From: an uncultured Eubacteriales bacterium
Lineage (GTDB): Bacteria; Bacillota; Clostridia; Oscillospirales; Acutalibacteraceae
Direction of reading: 5' to 3'
Assembly (NCBI GenBank): GCA_905198155.1
Contig: CAJKBQ010000001.1
Location: forward strand, 1-64,000
DNA: 64,000 nt
Each line of letters begins with the position of its first letter. Positions within the stretch are counted from its first letter, which is position 1. Made by a program: the position numbers and the translations under genes. Below, one piece after another: positions 43,574-50,672 of this stretch. Under the pieces are notes generated by a model. The model made no database searches, was not told the DNA's origin, and saw only the letters and a program-made list of their open reading frames with translations.

Positions 43574-43592
43574 GCGAATGCCTCCTTTCCGG

Positions 43593-43859
43593 TCAATTTT
43601 CTGCGGCGTTGGCGGGGAAGTCCGGTTCCCACGGCCACGGGCCTTTGGCCCATTCCCACCGGGTTTCCGCGTCGGTTTCCGGATTCAGCGGGCCGAACCG
43701 CTCCTCATATTGCTCCATCAATACAATGCGCTGGTCGTTCAGGGCATTGTATTTTTTGATGGCCGCTTCGCAGCAGGGGTGCGTGTCGAGGAAAATGTGC
43801 AGCTCCCACATGGCGAATTGGATCGCGTTGATGCGCCGAAACAGCATTTCCTGGTTCAC
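43593..43859 (-). CDS. cotJB: Spore coat protein CotJB
   Basis: A small spore coat component of 88 residues. Family features are clear: LFRRINAIQFAMWELHIFLD, the THPCCEAAIKKYN segment, EERFGPLN and the aromatic end WEWAKGPWPWEPDFP. It overlaps the cotJA stop by four bases (ATGA), so translation is coupled. In other endospore formers CotJA, CotJB and CotJC are made together in the mother cell; the third gene is broken here, so what CotJB assembles with is open. Confidence 0.93.
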   Translation of the reverse strand: MNQEMLFRRINAIQFAMWELHIFLDTHPCCEAAIKKYNALNDQRIVLMEQYEERFGPLNPETDAETRWEWAKGPWPWEPDFPANAAEN

Positions 43860-44056
43860 TGCGCGCCCTCCTTTCGGCCGAGAAACGGTTTATTCAGGTC
43901 GGGGAACAGTGTTCCGCTGGCCAAAGCCTGCTCGGGGTCGTACGTGCTGCCCAGCGCCTGGAACGGCACATAGGCCATTGCCAGCGCGACGGTCTGCGGC
44001 AGCTCGGCGGCAATGCATTGCAGCGCGTCGTCGCGTGCGTTTTGTTTTGCGTTCAT
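43856..44056 (-). CDS. cotJA: Spore coat protein CotJA
   Basis: A 66-residue coat-associated protein. The signature LAMAYVPFQALGSTYDPEQA, then LASGTLFPDLNKPFLGR, is typical of CotJA. GGGAG lies 9 bases before the ATG at 44056. It heads the cotJ group, overlapping cotJB by four bases. A CATACAAT element 37 bases upstream resembles a sigma-E -10 box, though no matching -35 is visible in the very GC-rich sequence beyond it. Confidence 0.92.
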   Translation of the reverse strand: MNAKQNARDDALQCIAAELPQTVALAMAYVPFQALGSTYDPEQALASGTLFPDLNKPFLGRKEGAQ

Positions 44057-44092
44057 GTCCTCACTCCCAGTTCAGAATTCAGGTTCGGTTCC

Positions 44093-44100
44093 ATTGTATG
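44093..44100 (-). promoter_or_regulatory. Possible sigma-E -10 element of cotJ
   Basis: The minus strand reads CATACAAT, matching the sigma-E -10 consensus, 37 bases before the cotJA ATG. No good -35 is visible. Confidence 0.35.
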
Positions 44101-44295
44101 CGCGGGCGGCGGTCGGTGCGCGGCGGCTGCCGGGGGCGGGGGACGCGGCGCCCGGCGAATCGGCTATGCGGCGGGATTTTTGCACATAGAATCCGATATT
44201 TTCTGCCATATAAATATTTTCCCGCTGAATCGCGGAAATATGGGACAAATTTGGGCGTGTTTCGGGCGGGAAGTGAAATAATTCATCGAAAAGAC

Positions 44296-44324
44296 TTGCA
44301 ATGCACCGATAAATTTGGTATAAT
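44296..44324 (+). promoter_or_regulatory. Predicted promoter of the rhomboid-like gene
   Basis: TTGCAA (44296-44301), 17 bases, TATAAT (44319-44324). Confidence 0.7.
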
Positions 44325-44367
44325 AAATCCGTTCACGTAAAAAAGAAAGGAATGAACCGCGCAAGCT

Positions 44368-45018
44368 ATGAATTTACTTCAAAGACTGAACCGAAAATTT
44401 GGGCGGCTGTCGATCCCGCATTTGATGATCGTCATCAGCGCCGGGATGGCGGCGGTGTTCGTGGCCAACCTGCTTTTCCCGCAATACGGGATTTTGCAGC
44501 TGATCGATCTGGATTTCGCCATGGTGCGCCGCGGGCAGATTTGGCGGCTGGTCTCGTTTTTGCTGGTGCCGCCGAGCACGTCGCTGTTTTGGATTTTCTT
44601 CAATTTGTATTTCAACTGCCTGATCGGCGAGGCGCTGGAACGGGAATGGGGCAGTTTTTGCTTCACGACGTTTTACCTAATCGGCACCGTCGCGGCGATC
44701 GTCGCGGGGTGGATTACCGGGTATGGATACAATACCTACCTGAACCTGTCCTTGTTTTTGGCATTCGCGATGTTTTACCCCAATTTCCAGGTGATGGTGT
44801 TTTTCTTCATCCCGATTCAGGTGAAGTACCTGGCGCTGATCGATTTGGTGTACTTCATTATTATGTTGATCGTGGGGTCGGCGTCGATCCGGGTGACGAT
44901 TCTGCTGTCGCTGGTCAACCTGGCGATTTTCTTCGGCGGCGATTTGATCGGGCAGATCAAAAATCAGGCGGGGTACTGGAAAACCCGGCGCAACTTCCGG
45001 CGGAATTACCGGCGGTGA
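44368..45018 (+). CDS. Rhomboid-like membrane protein without protease motif
   Basis: A 216-residue membrane protein of rhomboid topology: about six hydrophobic segments with GQIWRLVSFLLVPPSTSLFWIFFNLYFN and EREWGSFCFTTFYL, as in the rhomboid L1 loop and helix 2. The G-x-S-G catalytic serine and the later histidine are not found; the matching helix reads YNTYLNLSLFLAFAM. It is therefore probably a non-proteolytic family member. No strong ribosome site precedes ATG 44368; AAAGGA lies about 16 bases upstream. The C-terminus is basic and cytosolic. Confidence 0.75.
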   Translation: MNLLQRLNRKFGRLSIPHLMIVISAGMAAVFVANLLFPQYGILQLIDLDFAMVRRGQIWRLVSFLLVPPSTSLFWIFFNLYFNCLIGEALEREWGSFCFTTFYLIGTVAAIVAGWITGYGYNTYLNLSLFLAFAMFYPNFQVMVFFFIPIQVKYLALIDLVYFIIMLIVGSASIRVTILLSLVNLAIFFGGDLIGQIKNQAGYWKTRRNFRRNYRR

Positions 45019-45038
45019 ATCGGATTTTTACGCACGAC

Positions 45039-45072
45039 AAAAGGCGGGACTTTTTCAAGCCCCGCCTTTTTT
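45039..45072. terminator. Bidirectional terminator
   Basis: AAAAGGCGGG (45039-45048) pairs with CCCGCCTTTT (45061-45070), with A and T tracts outside. It serves the rhomboid-like gene and the convergent Cys-rich gene. Confidence 0.88.
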
Positions 45073-45084
45073 GTTGAGCGATAC

Positions 45085-45243
45085 TCAGCAGCCGCAATCG
45101 TTGCCGCAGCCACAGCCGTTGTTCCCGCAACCGCAGCCATTGTTGCCGCAGCCGCACCCGTTGTTTCCGCATCCGCAGCAGCAGAACAGGAGAATCAGGA
45201 TGATAATCCACCAGCAGTTTCCGCCAAAACCATTGTTACACAT
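45085..45243 (-). CDS. Small Cys/Gly/Asn repeat protein
   Basis: A 52-residue protein resembling the chorion-type high-cysteine small proteins of spore formers. It begins MCNNGFGGNC, then a hydrophobic stretch WWIIILILLF, then CCCGCG followed by three copies of a seven-residue unit NNGCGCG. The composition suggests a membrane-anchored, disulfide- or metal-linked structural protein, perhaps of the spore; that is inference. AAGGAGG lies 8 bases before the ATG at 45243, which strongly supports translation, and a terminator follows. Confidence 0.85.
   Translation of the reverse strand: MCNNGFGGNCWWIIILILLFCCCGCGNNGCGCGNNGCGCGNNGCGCGNDCGC
45094..45165. repeat. 21-bp tandem repeat coding NNGCGCG
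   Basis: Three and a half near-identical 21-base units (plus strand like CCGTTGTTCCCGCAACCGCAG) lie inside the Cys-rich gene. Units differ by synonymous changes. Confidence 0.75.
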
Positions 45244-45348
45244 GAGCGCTTCCTCCTTAAAATTAAGATCACCCCATACTATGGCTTGCGCGGTGATTTG
45301 GTGCGGAAAAAATTTTATCGGAAATTTCGGGGATTGTCCGGAATTTGC

Positions 45349-45377
45349 TTGACGAAACGGCGGATGGCTTTTATAAT
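45349..45377 (+). promoter_or_regulatory. Promoter of mcsA-mcsB
   Basis: TTGACG (45349-45354), 17 bases, TATAAT (45372-45377), 45 bases before the mcsA ATG. No CtsR-type heptad direct repeat is seen around it. Confidence 0.75.
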
Positions 45378-45421
45378 ATAAGTATCTATTCCAAGAGCCA
45401 TTCAGTTGGAGGGATTCGTAT

Positions 45422-45886
45422 ATGGTCTGTGACGTATGCAAAGGCCGCAATGCGACCGTGCACGTGCAAAAAATCAATGCCGGACAGCTTGCGGACATCT
45501 ACCTGTGTACGGAGTGCGCGCTGCGGCTGGGATACGCAAAGCGCGTCAATCGGTTTGTGCCCGACGGCGGATCGGCGGAGCCGGCCGGGGACCGCCGGTG
45601 CCCGTGCTGCGGATGCAGCTTGCCGGACATTATGACGATGGGCGTGGTGGGGTGCTCCGAGTGCTACACGACGTTTCGCGATAAAATTCGGGAAATCGTC
45701 CGGAAAACGCACGGGGAAGCCAAATATATGGGGCATGTGCCGGTAAATTCCGGGCAGAAAAAAAGAGAAGCACAGCTGGACGAGGCGCGGGTACAGCTGC
45801 AAGCCGCCATCGAGCGGCAGGACTTTGAACGGGCCGCGGTGCTGCGGGATTTGATCCGGAGCCTCGAAGCCCAGGCGCAGCTGTGA
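45422..45886 (+). CDS. mcsA: McsA-like zinc-finger/UVR protein
   Basis: In B. subtilis McsA activates the protein-arginine kinase McsB. The 154 residues keep the layout: paired cysteine motifs CDVC, CTEC, CPCC and CSEC for two zinc fingers, then a C-terminal UVR motif (LDEARVQLQAAIERQDFERAAVLRDLIRSL, with the conserved E-x2-A-x2-RD pattern). The linker is shorter than usual. It starts the cluster behind its own promoter; ctsR, normally upstream, is absent. The partner kinase next door looks inactive, so McsA may have a structural or adaptor role here. Confidence 0.92.
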   Translation: MVCDVCKGRNATVHVQKINAGQLADIYLCTECALRLGYAKRVNRFVPDGGSAEPAGDRRCPCCGCSLPDIMTMGVVGCSECYTTFRDKIREIVRKTHGEAKYMGHVPVNSGQKKREAQLDEARVQLQAAIERQDFERAAVLRDLIRSLEAQAQL

Positions 45887-45905
45887 GCGCAGAAAGGGGC
45901 ATACG

Positions 45906-46892
45906 ATGGAATCACTGATTTTGTGTACGGTGCTGCGGCTGTCGCGTAATTTGCAGAAACTGCCGTTCCCGCAGCATTTGAATGATATGCAGAAAATGCG
46001 GTTGACGGAAGAGCTGTGCACCGTGATCTGCCAGGGGACGGATTTTACGCCGCTGTATCTGCACCAGCTGACGCAGGCGCAGCTGTACAGTTTGGCGGAA
46101 CGGCAGATTATCGATACCGACCACGCCAAAAGTCCCGCCGGGAAAGCGGTGCTGTGCAGTCCGGACGGGCAGTTGTTCGTGAATCTGAACTGCGACGATC
46201 ACATCGAGCTGGTTTGCTTTGGCGCGGGCGATTCGTTTGAAGCGCCGTATGCGCGCGTGCGGCGGTGGGATGAACAGTTCGAGAAACGGTTTCTGTATGC
46301 GTTTGACGACGAATTCGGCTATCTGTCGCCGTCCCCGGCCGGGCTGGGCACGGGGCTGGAAGCGTCGGTGCTGATGCATCTGCCGCTTCTGAAAGAAAAT
46401 AACGGGATTTTCCGCACGGCTGATTACCTGATGCGGCTGGGGCTGCTGCTGCACGGGCGGTTCGGCAGCGGCAGCGATGCGTCCGGTGCGTTTTATCTGC
46501 TGACCAACCGGTTGTCGATGGGGCTGTCCGAATCGGAAAGCATGGAGAACCTGATTGCGATGGCAAAACAGCTGGCGATCCAGGAGATTCATGCGGAGGC
46601 CGATTACTGCAAGACGCCGGAAGCGCCGCTGCGCGCGCAGAAGGCCGTTGCGCAGCTTTGCCAGGCGCAGACGCTGTCGGCCGAGGACGGGATCGAGCTG
46701 CTGTCCGACTTGCGGTTGGCGGCGCGGATGGGGACGTTCCCGGATATTCCGGCCGACCGATTGTGCGCGCTGCTGGATGCGATTCAGCCGACGACGCTGC
46801 TGAACGCCAATTTGCAGTGTATGTCGCTCCAGGAGCTGGATCGGCTGCGCGCCGACTGGCTGCGCGTGCAGCTGCACACGGCACAGCAATAA
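45906..46892 (+). CDS. mcsB: McsB-family guanido kinase homologue, predicted inactive
   Basis: Homologue of the protein-arginine kinase McsB, 328 residues. The family scaffold is clear (LRLSRNLQKLPFP; YAFDDEFGYL; LGTGLEASVLMHLP; LSMGLSESE). Catalytic positions are not. The NEEDH motif reads NCDDH, the YGEGSEA motif reads FGSGSDA, the active-site Cys before PTN is Ser, and nucleotide-binding arginines in SSR, DHIRI, LRAS and VRG are V, E, E and H. The frame is intact with a good ribosome site. It likely encodes a non-catalytic scaffold, cotranscribed with mcsA. Confidence 0.9.
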   Translation: MESLILCTVLRLSRNLQKLPFPQHLNDMQKMRLTEELCTVICQGTDFTPLYLHQLTQAQLYSLAERQIIDTDHAKSPAGKAVLCSPDGQLFVNLNCDDHIELVCFGAGDSFEAPYARVRRWDEQFEKRFLYAFDDEFGYLSPSPAGLGTGLEASVLMHLPLLKENNGIFRTADYLMRLGLLLHGRFGSGSDASGAFYLLTNRLSMGLSESESMENLIAMAKQLAIQEIHAEADYCKTPEAPLRAQKAVAQLCQAQTLSAEDGIELLSDLRLAARMGTFPDIPADRLCALLDAIQPTTLLNANLQCMSLQELDRLRADWLRVQLHTAQQ

Positions 46893-46900
46893 AATCCAAC

Positions 46901-46937
46901 CGCCGGGTTCGGAAAATTTCCGAATCCGGCGATTTTT
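46901..46937 (+). terminator. Intrinsic terminator between mcsB and clpC
   Basis: CGCCGGGTTCGGAAA (46901-46915) pairs with TTTCCGAATCCGGCG (46917-46931), followed by ATTTTT. A loop of only one base means the inner A-T pairs probably open. It separates clpC from the mcs genes. Confidence 0.75.
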
Positions 46938-47010
46938 GTTTATTTCCGCGGCCATCCGGACACAATACTTCCAGCACATCGTTTTCGGTGCAGGAAGGAA
47001 TGAACAAGTC

Positions 47011-49188
47011 ATGATTCGATTTGAAAAATTTGACGATGCGGCCAACCGCGCCATCGGCGTGGGGGTGGAGCAGGCGCAGCAAATGGGCTGCACATATGTC
47101 GGGACGGAGCATTTGCTGTACGGGCTGCTTGCGGACGGGCACGACGGCGCGTGCGCGCTGCTGCGGCGGCGCTGCGGTGCGCCGTACAAGCTGGCGGAAT
47201 GGATGACGGCCGACACGCCGCGCGGGATGCGCACGACCTTGGCGTACGATCAGTTTTCGCCGCGTGCGCGCCGCGCGCTGCAATATGCAGTGGTGGTCAG
47301 CGCGCGGACGAACAGTCCGATGGTCACGGCGACGCATATTGCCATCGCGCTGTTGGAGGACGGCGACTGCACTGCGGCGGCGTACATTGTATCGTGCGGG
47401 CTGAACTGCGGCGAGCTGCTCCGGGCCATTCCGAACGTCGCGCGCCCTGCGTCGGCGGAAGCGCCGGAACGCCGGACACCGCACCATGCATTTTGGAGCA
47501 AATACGGCCGGGATTTGACGGAGGCGGCGGCGCGCGGCGATTTGGCGCCGGTGATTGGCCGCGAGAAAGAAATGGAGCGTGTGCTGTGCGTGCTGGGGCG
47601 CAAAAGCAAGAACAATCCCTGCCTGATCGGTGCGGCCGGGGTGGGAAAAACGGCGATTGTAGAAGGCATCGCGCAGCGAATCGCCGACCAGACCGCTCCG
47701 CCGTTCCTGCAAGGCAAATCGATCATTGCGCTGGACATGGCCGCGATGGTGGCGGGGACGAAATACCGCGGCGATTTTGAGGATCGGATGCGGCAGATGA
47801 TGGACGAGGCACGCAAAGACGATTCCATCCTGCTGTTCATCGACGAACTGCATATGATCGTCGGAACCGGCGCGGCGGAAGGCTCCATCGATGCGGCCAA
47901 TCTGCTGAAACCAGCGCTGGCGCGCGGCGATTTCCGGTTGATTGGCGCGACGACGACCGAAGAGTATCACCAGCACATTGAACCGGACGGGGCGCTCGAC
48001 CGCCGGTTTGAAACGATTCTGGTCGAGGAGCCGGATCGCGGCGCGACCGTTGAGATTCTGCACGGGGTGCGGCCGTCGCTCGAACGGTTTCACCAGGTGA
48101 GCATCGGCGACGATGCGATTGCGGCGGCGGTGGATTTTGCCGAGCGGTTCCTGCCGGATCGGATGTTTCCGGACAAGGCGCTCGACCTGATCGACGAGGC
48201 GTGCGTGTGGAGCAAGCTGTCGGCGCGCCGGGCGGTGGACCGCGGATGCGTCGCAGAGCTGCTGGATCGAAGCCGCGGGATTTCGATCGAGCGGACGGAT
48301 CGCACATGGGCGGCGCGGCTGACGGAATTGCCGGCGCGGCTGGCGCAGCGCGTGGTGGGGCAGGACGCGGCCGTTCATGCGGTGAGCGAAACGCTGCTGT
48401 GCGCGTCGGCCATCCGCCGCAGCGGGCGGCCCATGGCGTCGTTTCTGTTTGCAGGCCCGTCCGGCACCGGGAAAACCAGTTTGGCGGCCGCGCTGGCCGA
48501 AGCACTGTTCGATGACGAATCGCAGCTGCTCCGGTTCGACATGAGCGAATTCATGGAGCCGATGAGCGCGTCGGCGCTGATCGGCTCGCCGCCGGGCTAT
48601 GTGGGCTACGGCAGGGGCGGCCGGCTGACCGAGGCCGTCCGGCACAAGCCGTACTGCGTGCTGCTGCTGGACGAATTTGAAAAGGCGCACCCGGACGTGC
48701 GCAATCTGCTGCTGCAAATCATGGATCGCGGGATTTTGACCGATGCGCTGGGACGCAAGGTGTCGTTTGCGAATGTGATTTTGATTATGACGTCCAACGC
48801 GGGCGCGCAGGGCGCGGAGATCGGCTTTGGCGCGTCCGCCGCCGCGACGCCGATGGAGCGCTGCTTTGCGCCGGAGCTGCTGAACCGCATCGACTGCATC
48901 GCGCCATTCCGGCGGCTGGGGACGGACGATTATGTGCGCATTGCGCAGCAGCAAATCGCATTGTTCTGCGGCCGGTCGGCCCGGCTGGGGATTACCGTTC
49001 AGATCGCGCCGGACGTTCCGGACTGGATTGCCGCCCAGTGTACACGTTCGCGTCAGGGTGCGCGTGCCGTCGCCGGGCTGATCCGTACGCATTTGGAATT
49101 GCCGCTGGCGCAGCGCATTGCAGATGGGTCAACGGAACCGATTTGTTTTTCCGTTTCCGGCCCGTCGCTGGTTGCGGCCGGGGCATAA
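47011..49188 (+). CDS. clpC: ClpC-type AAA+ unfoldase lacking the middle domain
   Basis: A Hsp100 unfoldase that feeds ClpP, 725 residues instead of about 810. Present: N-terminal repeats, first AAA+ module (GAAGVGKTAIVEG; LLFIDELHMIVG), second module (GPSGTGKTSLAAAL; LLLDEFEKAHPD) and an IGFG loop for ClpP docking. Missing: the coiled-coil UVR-containing middle domain. Only about 50 residues separate LIDEA from RVVGQDAAV, where ClpC normally has about 130. AGGAAGGA precedes the ATG. A terminator separates it from mcsB. No clear promoter is visible in the gap. Confidence 0.93.
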   Translation: MIRFEKFDDAANRAIGVGVEQAQQMGCTYVGTEHLLYGLLADGHDGACALLRRRCGAPYKLAEWMTADTPRGMRTTLAYDQFSPRARRALQYAVVVSARTNSPMVTATHIAIALLEDGDCTAAAYIVSCGLNCGELLRAIPNVARPASAEAPERRTPHHAFWSKYGRDLTEAAARGDLAPVIGREKEMERVLCVLGRKSKNNPCLIGAAGVGKTAIVEGIAQRIADQTAPPFLQGKSIIALDMAAMVAGTKYRGDFEDRMRQMMDEARKDDSILLFIDELHMIVGTGAAEGSIDAANLLKPALARGDFRLIGATTTEEYHQHIEPDGALDRRFETILVEEPDRGATVEILHGVRPSLERFHQVSIGDDAIAAAVDFAERFLPDRMFPDKALDLIDEACVWSKLSARRAVDRGCVAELLDRSRGISIERTDRTWAARLTELPARLAQRVVGQDAAVHAVSETLLCASAIRRSGRPMASFLFAGPSGTGKTSLAAALAEALFDDESQLLRFDMSEFMEPMSASALIGSPPGYVGYGRGGRLTEAVRHKPYCVLLLDEFEKAHPDVRNLLLQIMDRGILTDALGRKVSFANVILIMTSNAGAQGAEIGFGASAAATPMERCFAPELLNRIDCIAPFRRLGTDDYVRIAQQQIALFCGRSARLGITVQIAPDVPDWIAAQCTRSRQGARAVAGLIRTHLELPLAQRIADGSTEPICFSVSGPSLVAAGA

Positions 49189-49191
49189 ACA

Positions 49192-49223
49192 AAAACCCGG
49201 ACGTGGAGACACGTCCGGGTTTT
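49192..49223. terminator. Bidirectional terminator between clpC and the glycosyltransferase
   Basis: AAAACCCGGACGTG (49192-49205) pairs perfectly with CACGTCCGGGTTTT (49210-49223) around GAGA. Confidence 0.9.
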
Positions 49224-49241
49224 GATGGCATAAAAGTGCGG

Positions 49242-50510
49242 TTATGCGGCCGGTTTTTGCGGCGCGCAGATTTCCGCGACGGAGGCTGCGCGCTGATGTG
49301 CGATGGGCGTCCAGCGCACCTTGCGGAATATGGCGCACAGCGCGATGGGAATATACGTCAGCATAAACAGCGGAAATGTGAACAGATATCCGATTTTGCG
49401 CGCCGTCGTGGTATGGATTTGCTGCCATTCGGTAATGGTTGTAATCAGGCCGATCGCAAATGCGCCCAGGTACGTAGTGACCAGCGTTTGCAGCAGCGCG
49501 ATGCCGCCGGTTTCGATCAGCACGCGGTCTTTTCCGGCGATGCCGACGATCAGGCACGCGATGTTTATCAGGATCCCGCAAATTGACAGTAGCATGGCGG
49601 GCATGGTGGTCATGACCATATCGTACGCCGAAAAGCTGCCTTTGGCCGCCCGGCGCAGCAGCGACGAGCCGTATTTGCGGAACACCTGCAAAAATCCTTT
49701 CGCCCAGCGCATCCGCTGGTTCCACGACTGGCGGAACGACGTCGGCTGTTCGTCGTACAGCACGGCGCGGCTGCAATAGCCGATTTTTTCGCCGTTGACC
49801 ACGCGGTTGATGGTAAATTCGATGTCTTCCGTCAGCAGGAAGAAATTCCACCCGCCGGTGCGCTCCATCACGGCGCGGTGAAACAGGAATCCGGTGCCGC
49901 CGACGGCGCAGCTGGTGTGCAGCAGCATCCGCGCATTGTTCAGGTATTTCGATTCGCGCAGAAACCACAGGCCGTACCCGGCGGAAATCCAGTTGTCGCC
50001 ATAGTTTTTGGAATTGCGGTAGCTGGTGACGATCTCGTAGCCGTCGGAAAACGTGCGGTTCATTTCTTCGATGTAGTGCGGGTCCAGCACGTTGTCGGCG
50101 TCGAACACAAAGAAGCCGTCGAACAGGTCGTCCGGATAATCGCGGCGAATGTTGTGCAGCAGCTCGTTGAGCGCGTAGCCTTTGCCGACCCGGCGCGTGT
50201 TATTGCGCTTGTATACGACCGCGCCGGCCGCTTGGGCGACGCGCGCGGTATCGTCGGTGCAGTTGTCCGCAATGACGAACACGGTAATCCGCTCGGGATC
50301 GTAGGTCTGCGCGTGGATGCTGTCGATCAGATAGCCGATGACGGCGGCTTCGTTGCGCGCGGCAATCAGCACCGCGAACCGGTTCTGCTGCGTCGGGCGG
50401 TGCGGCGTCGGTTTTTTAACGAATGGAACGGCAATATAAAAAGCCTGGTATGCATAGCAAATGAAAAAAAGCATCGCAAGTGCGATATTTACCGTTGCAA
50501 TGGGATTCAT
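49242..50510 (-). CDS. Membrane glycosyltransferase family 2
   Basis: A processive-type GT2 enzyme of 422 residues that may build an exopolysaccharide or glycolipid. One N-terminal transmembrane segment (about 8-30) precedes the catalytic domain with VLIAARNEAAVIG, the first Asp (ADNCTDDT), the metal motif FDADN, TEDIE and QRMRWAKG. Three or four transmembrane helices follow (about 290-390). This matches the cellulose synthase/IcaA-like layout, but there is no PilZ domain or partner gene, so the product is unknown. Confidence 0.88.
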   Translation of the reverse strand: MNPIATVNIALAMLFFICYAYQAFYIAVPFVKKPTPHRPTQQNRFAVLIAARNEAAVIGYLIDSIHAQTYDPERITVFVIADNCTDDTARVAQAAGAVVYKRNNTRRVGKGYALNELLHNIRRDYPDDLFDGFFVFDADNVLDPHYIEEMNRTFSDGYEIVTSYRNSKNYGDNWISAGYGLWFLRESKYLNNARMLLHTSCAVGGTGFLFHRAVMERTGGWNFFLLTEDIEFTINRVVNGEKIGYCSRAVLYDEQPTSFRQSWNQRMRWAKGFLQVFRKYGSSLLRRAAKGSFSAYDMVMTTMPAMLLSICGILINIACLIVGIAGKDRVLIETGGIALLQTLVTTYLGAFAIGLITTITEWQQIHTTTARKIGYLFTFPLFMLTYIPIALCAIFRKVRWTPIAHQRAASVAEICAPQKPAA

Positions 50511-50635
50511 AATCGTTTCCTTCCATAGATTCTTACAAATTTATACTGTCAAATAAGCAACAAATACGGGATCGTTTGGACATTTAACACCCCCTCAGTG
50601 GGAGTATTCGTTTTGTTTCCGGAAAACACTCACAT

Positions 50636-50664
50636 ATAAAAAACGGCCGCAGCGCAGCCGTTTT
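50636..50664 (-). terminator. Terminator of the PocR-AraC gene
   Basis: Minus-strand stem AAAACGGCTGC / GCGGCCGTTTT followed by a T-rich tail, 8 bases past the stop. Confidence 0.8.
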
Positions 50665-50672
50665 GAAAAATT

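Larger units (their letters stand above)
44057..44367. other. Intergenic region upstream of cotJA and the rhomboid-like gene
   Basis: 311 bases between divergent genes. The left end has a sigma-E-like -10 for cotJ, followed by a very GC-rich patch (about 44101-44165). The right end holds a clear sigma-A promoter for the rhomboid-like gene. No ORF or RNA is recognised between them. Confidence 0.55.

Noticed and set aside
44352..45077. Alternative 241-codon frame overlapping the rhomboid-like gene
   Set aside because: Its start is right on the ribosome site and its translation has no membrane pattern, while the other frame gives a coherent six-helix protein.
45094..45165. Short tandem repeats resembling a CRISPR array
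   Set aside because: 21-base units without spacers, fully in frame inside the Cys-rich protein gene.
46108..49092. A 994-codon open frame opposite mcsB and clpC
   Set aside because: Antisense shadow of two clear genes, Arg/Ala/Pro-rich, with no recognisable domain.
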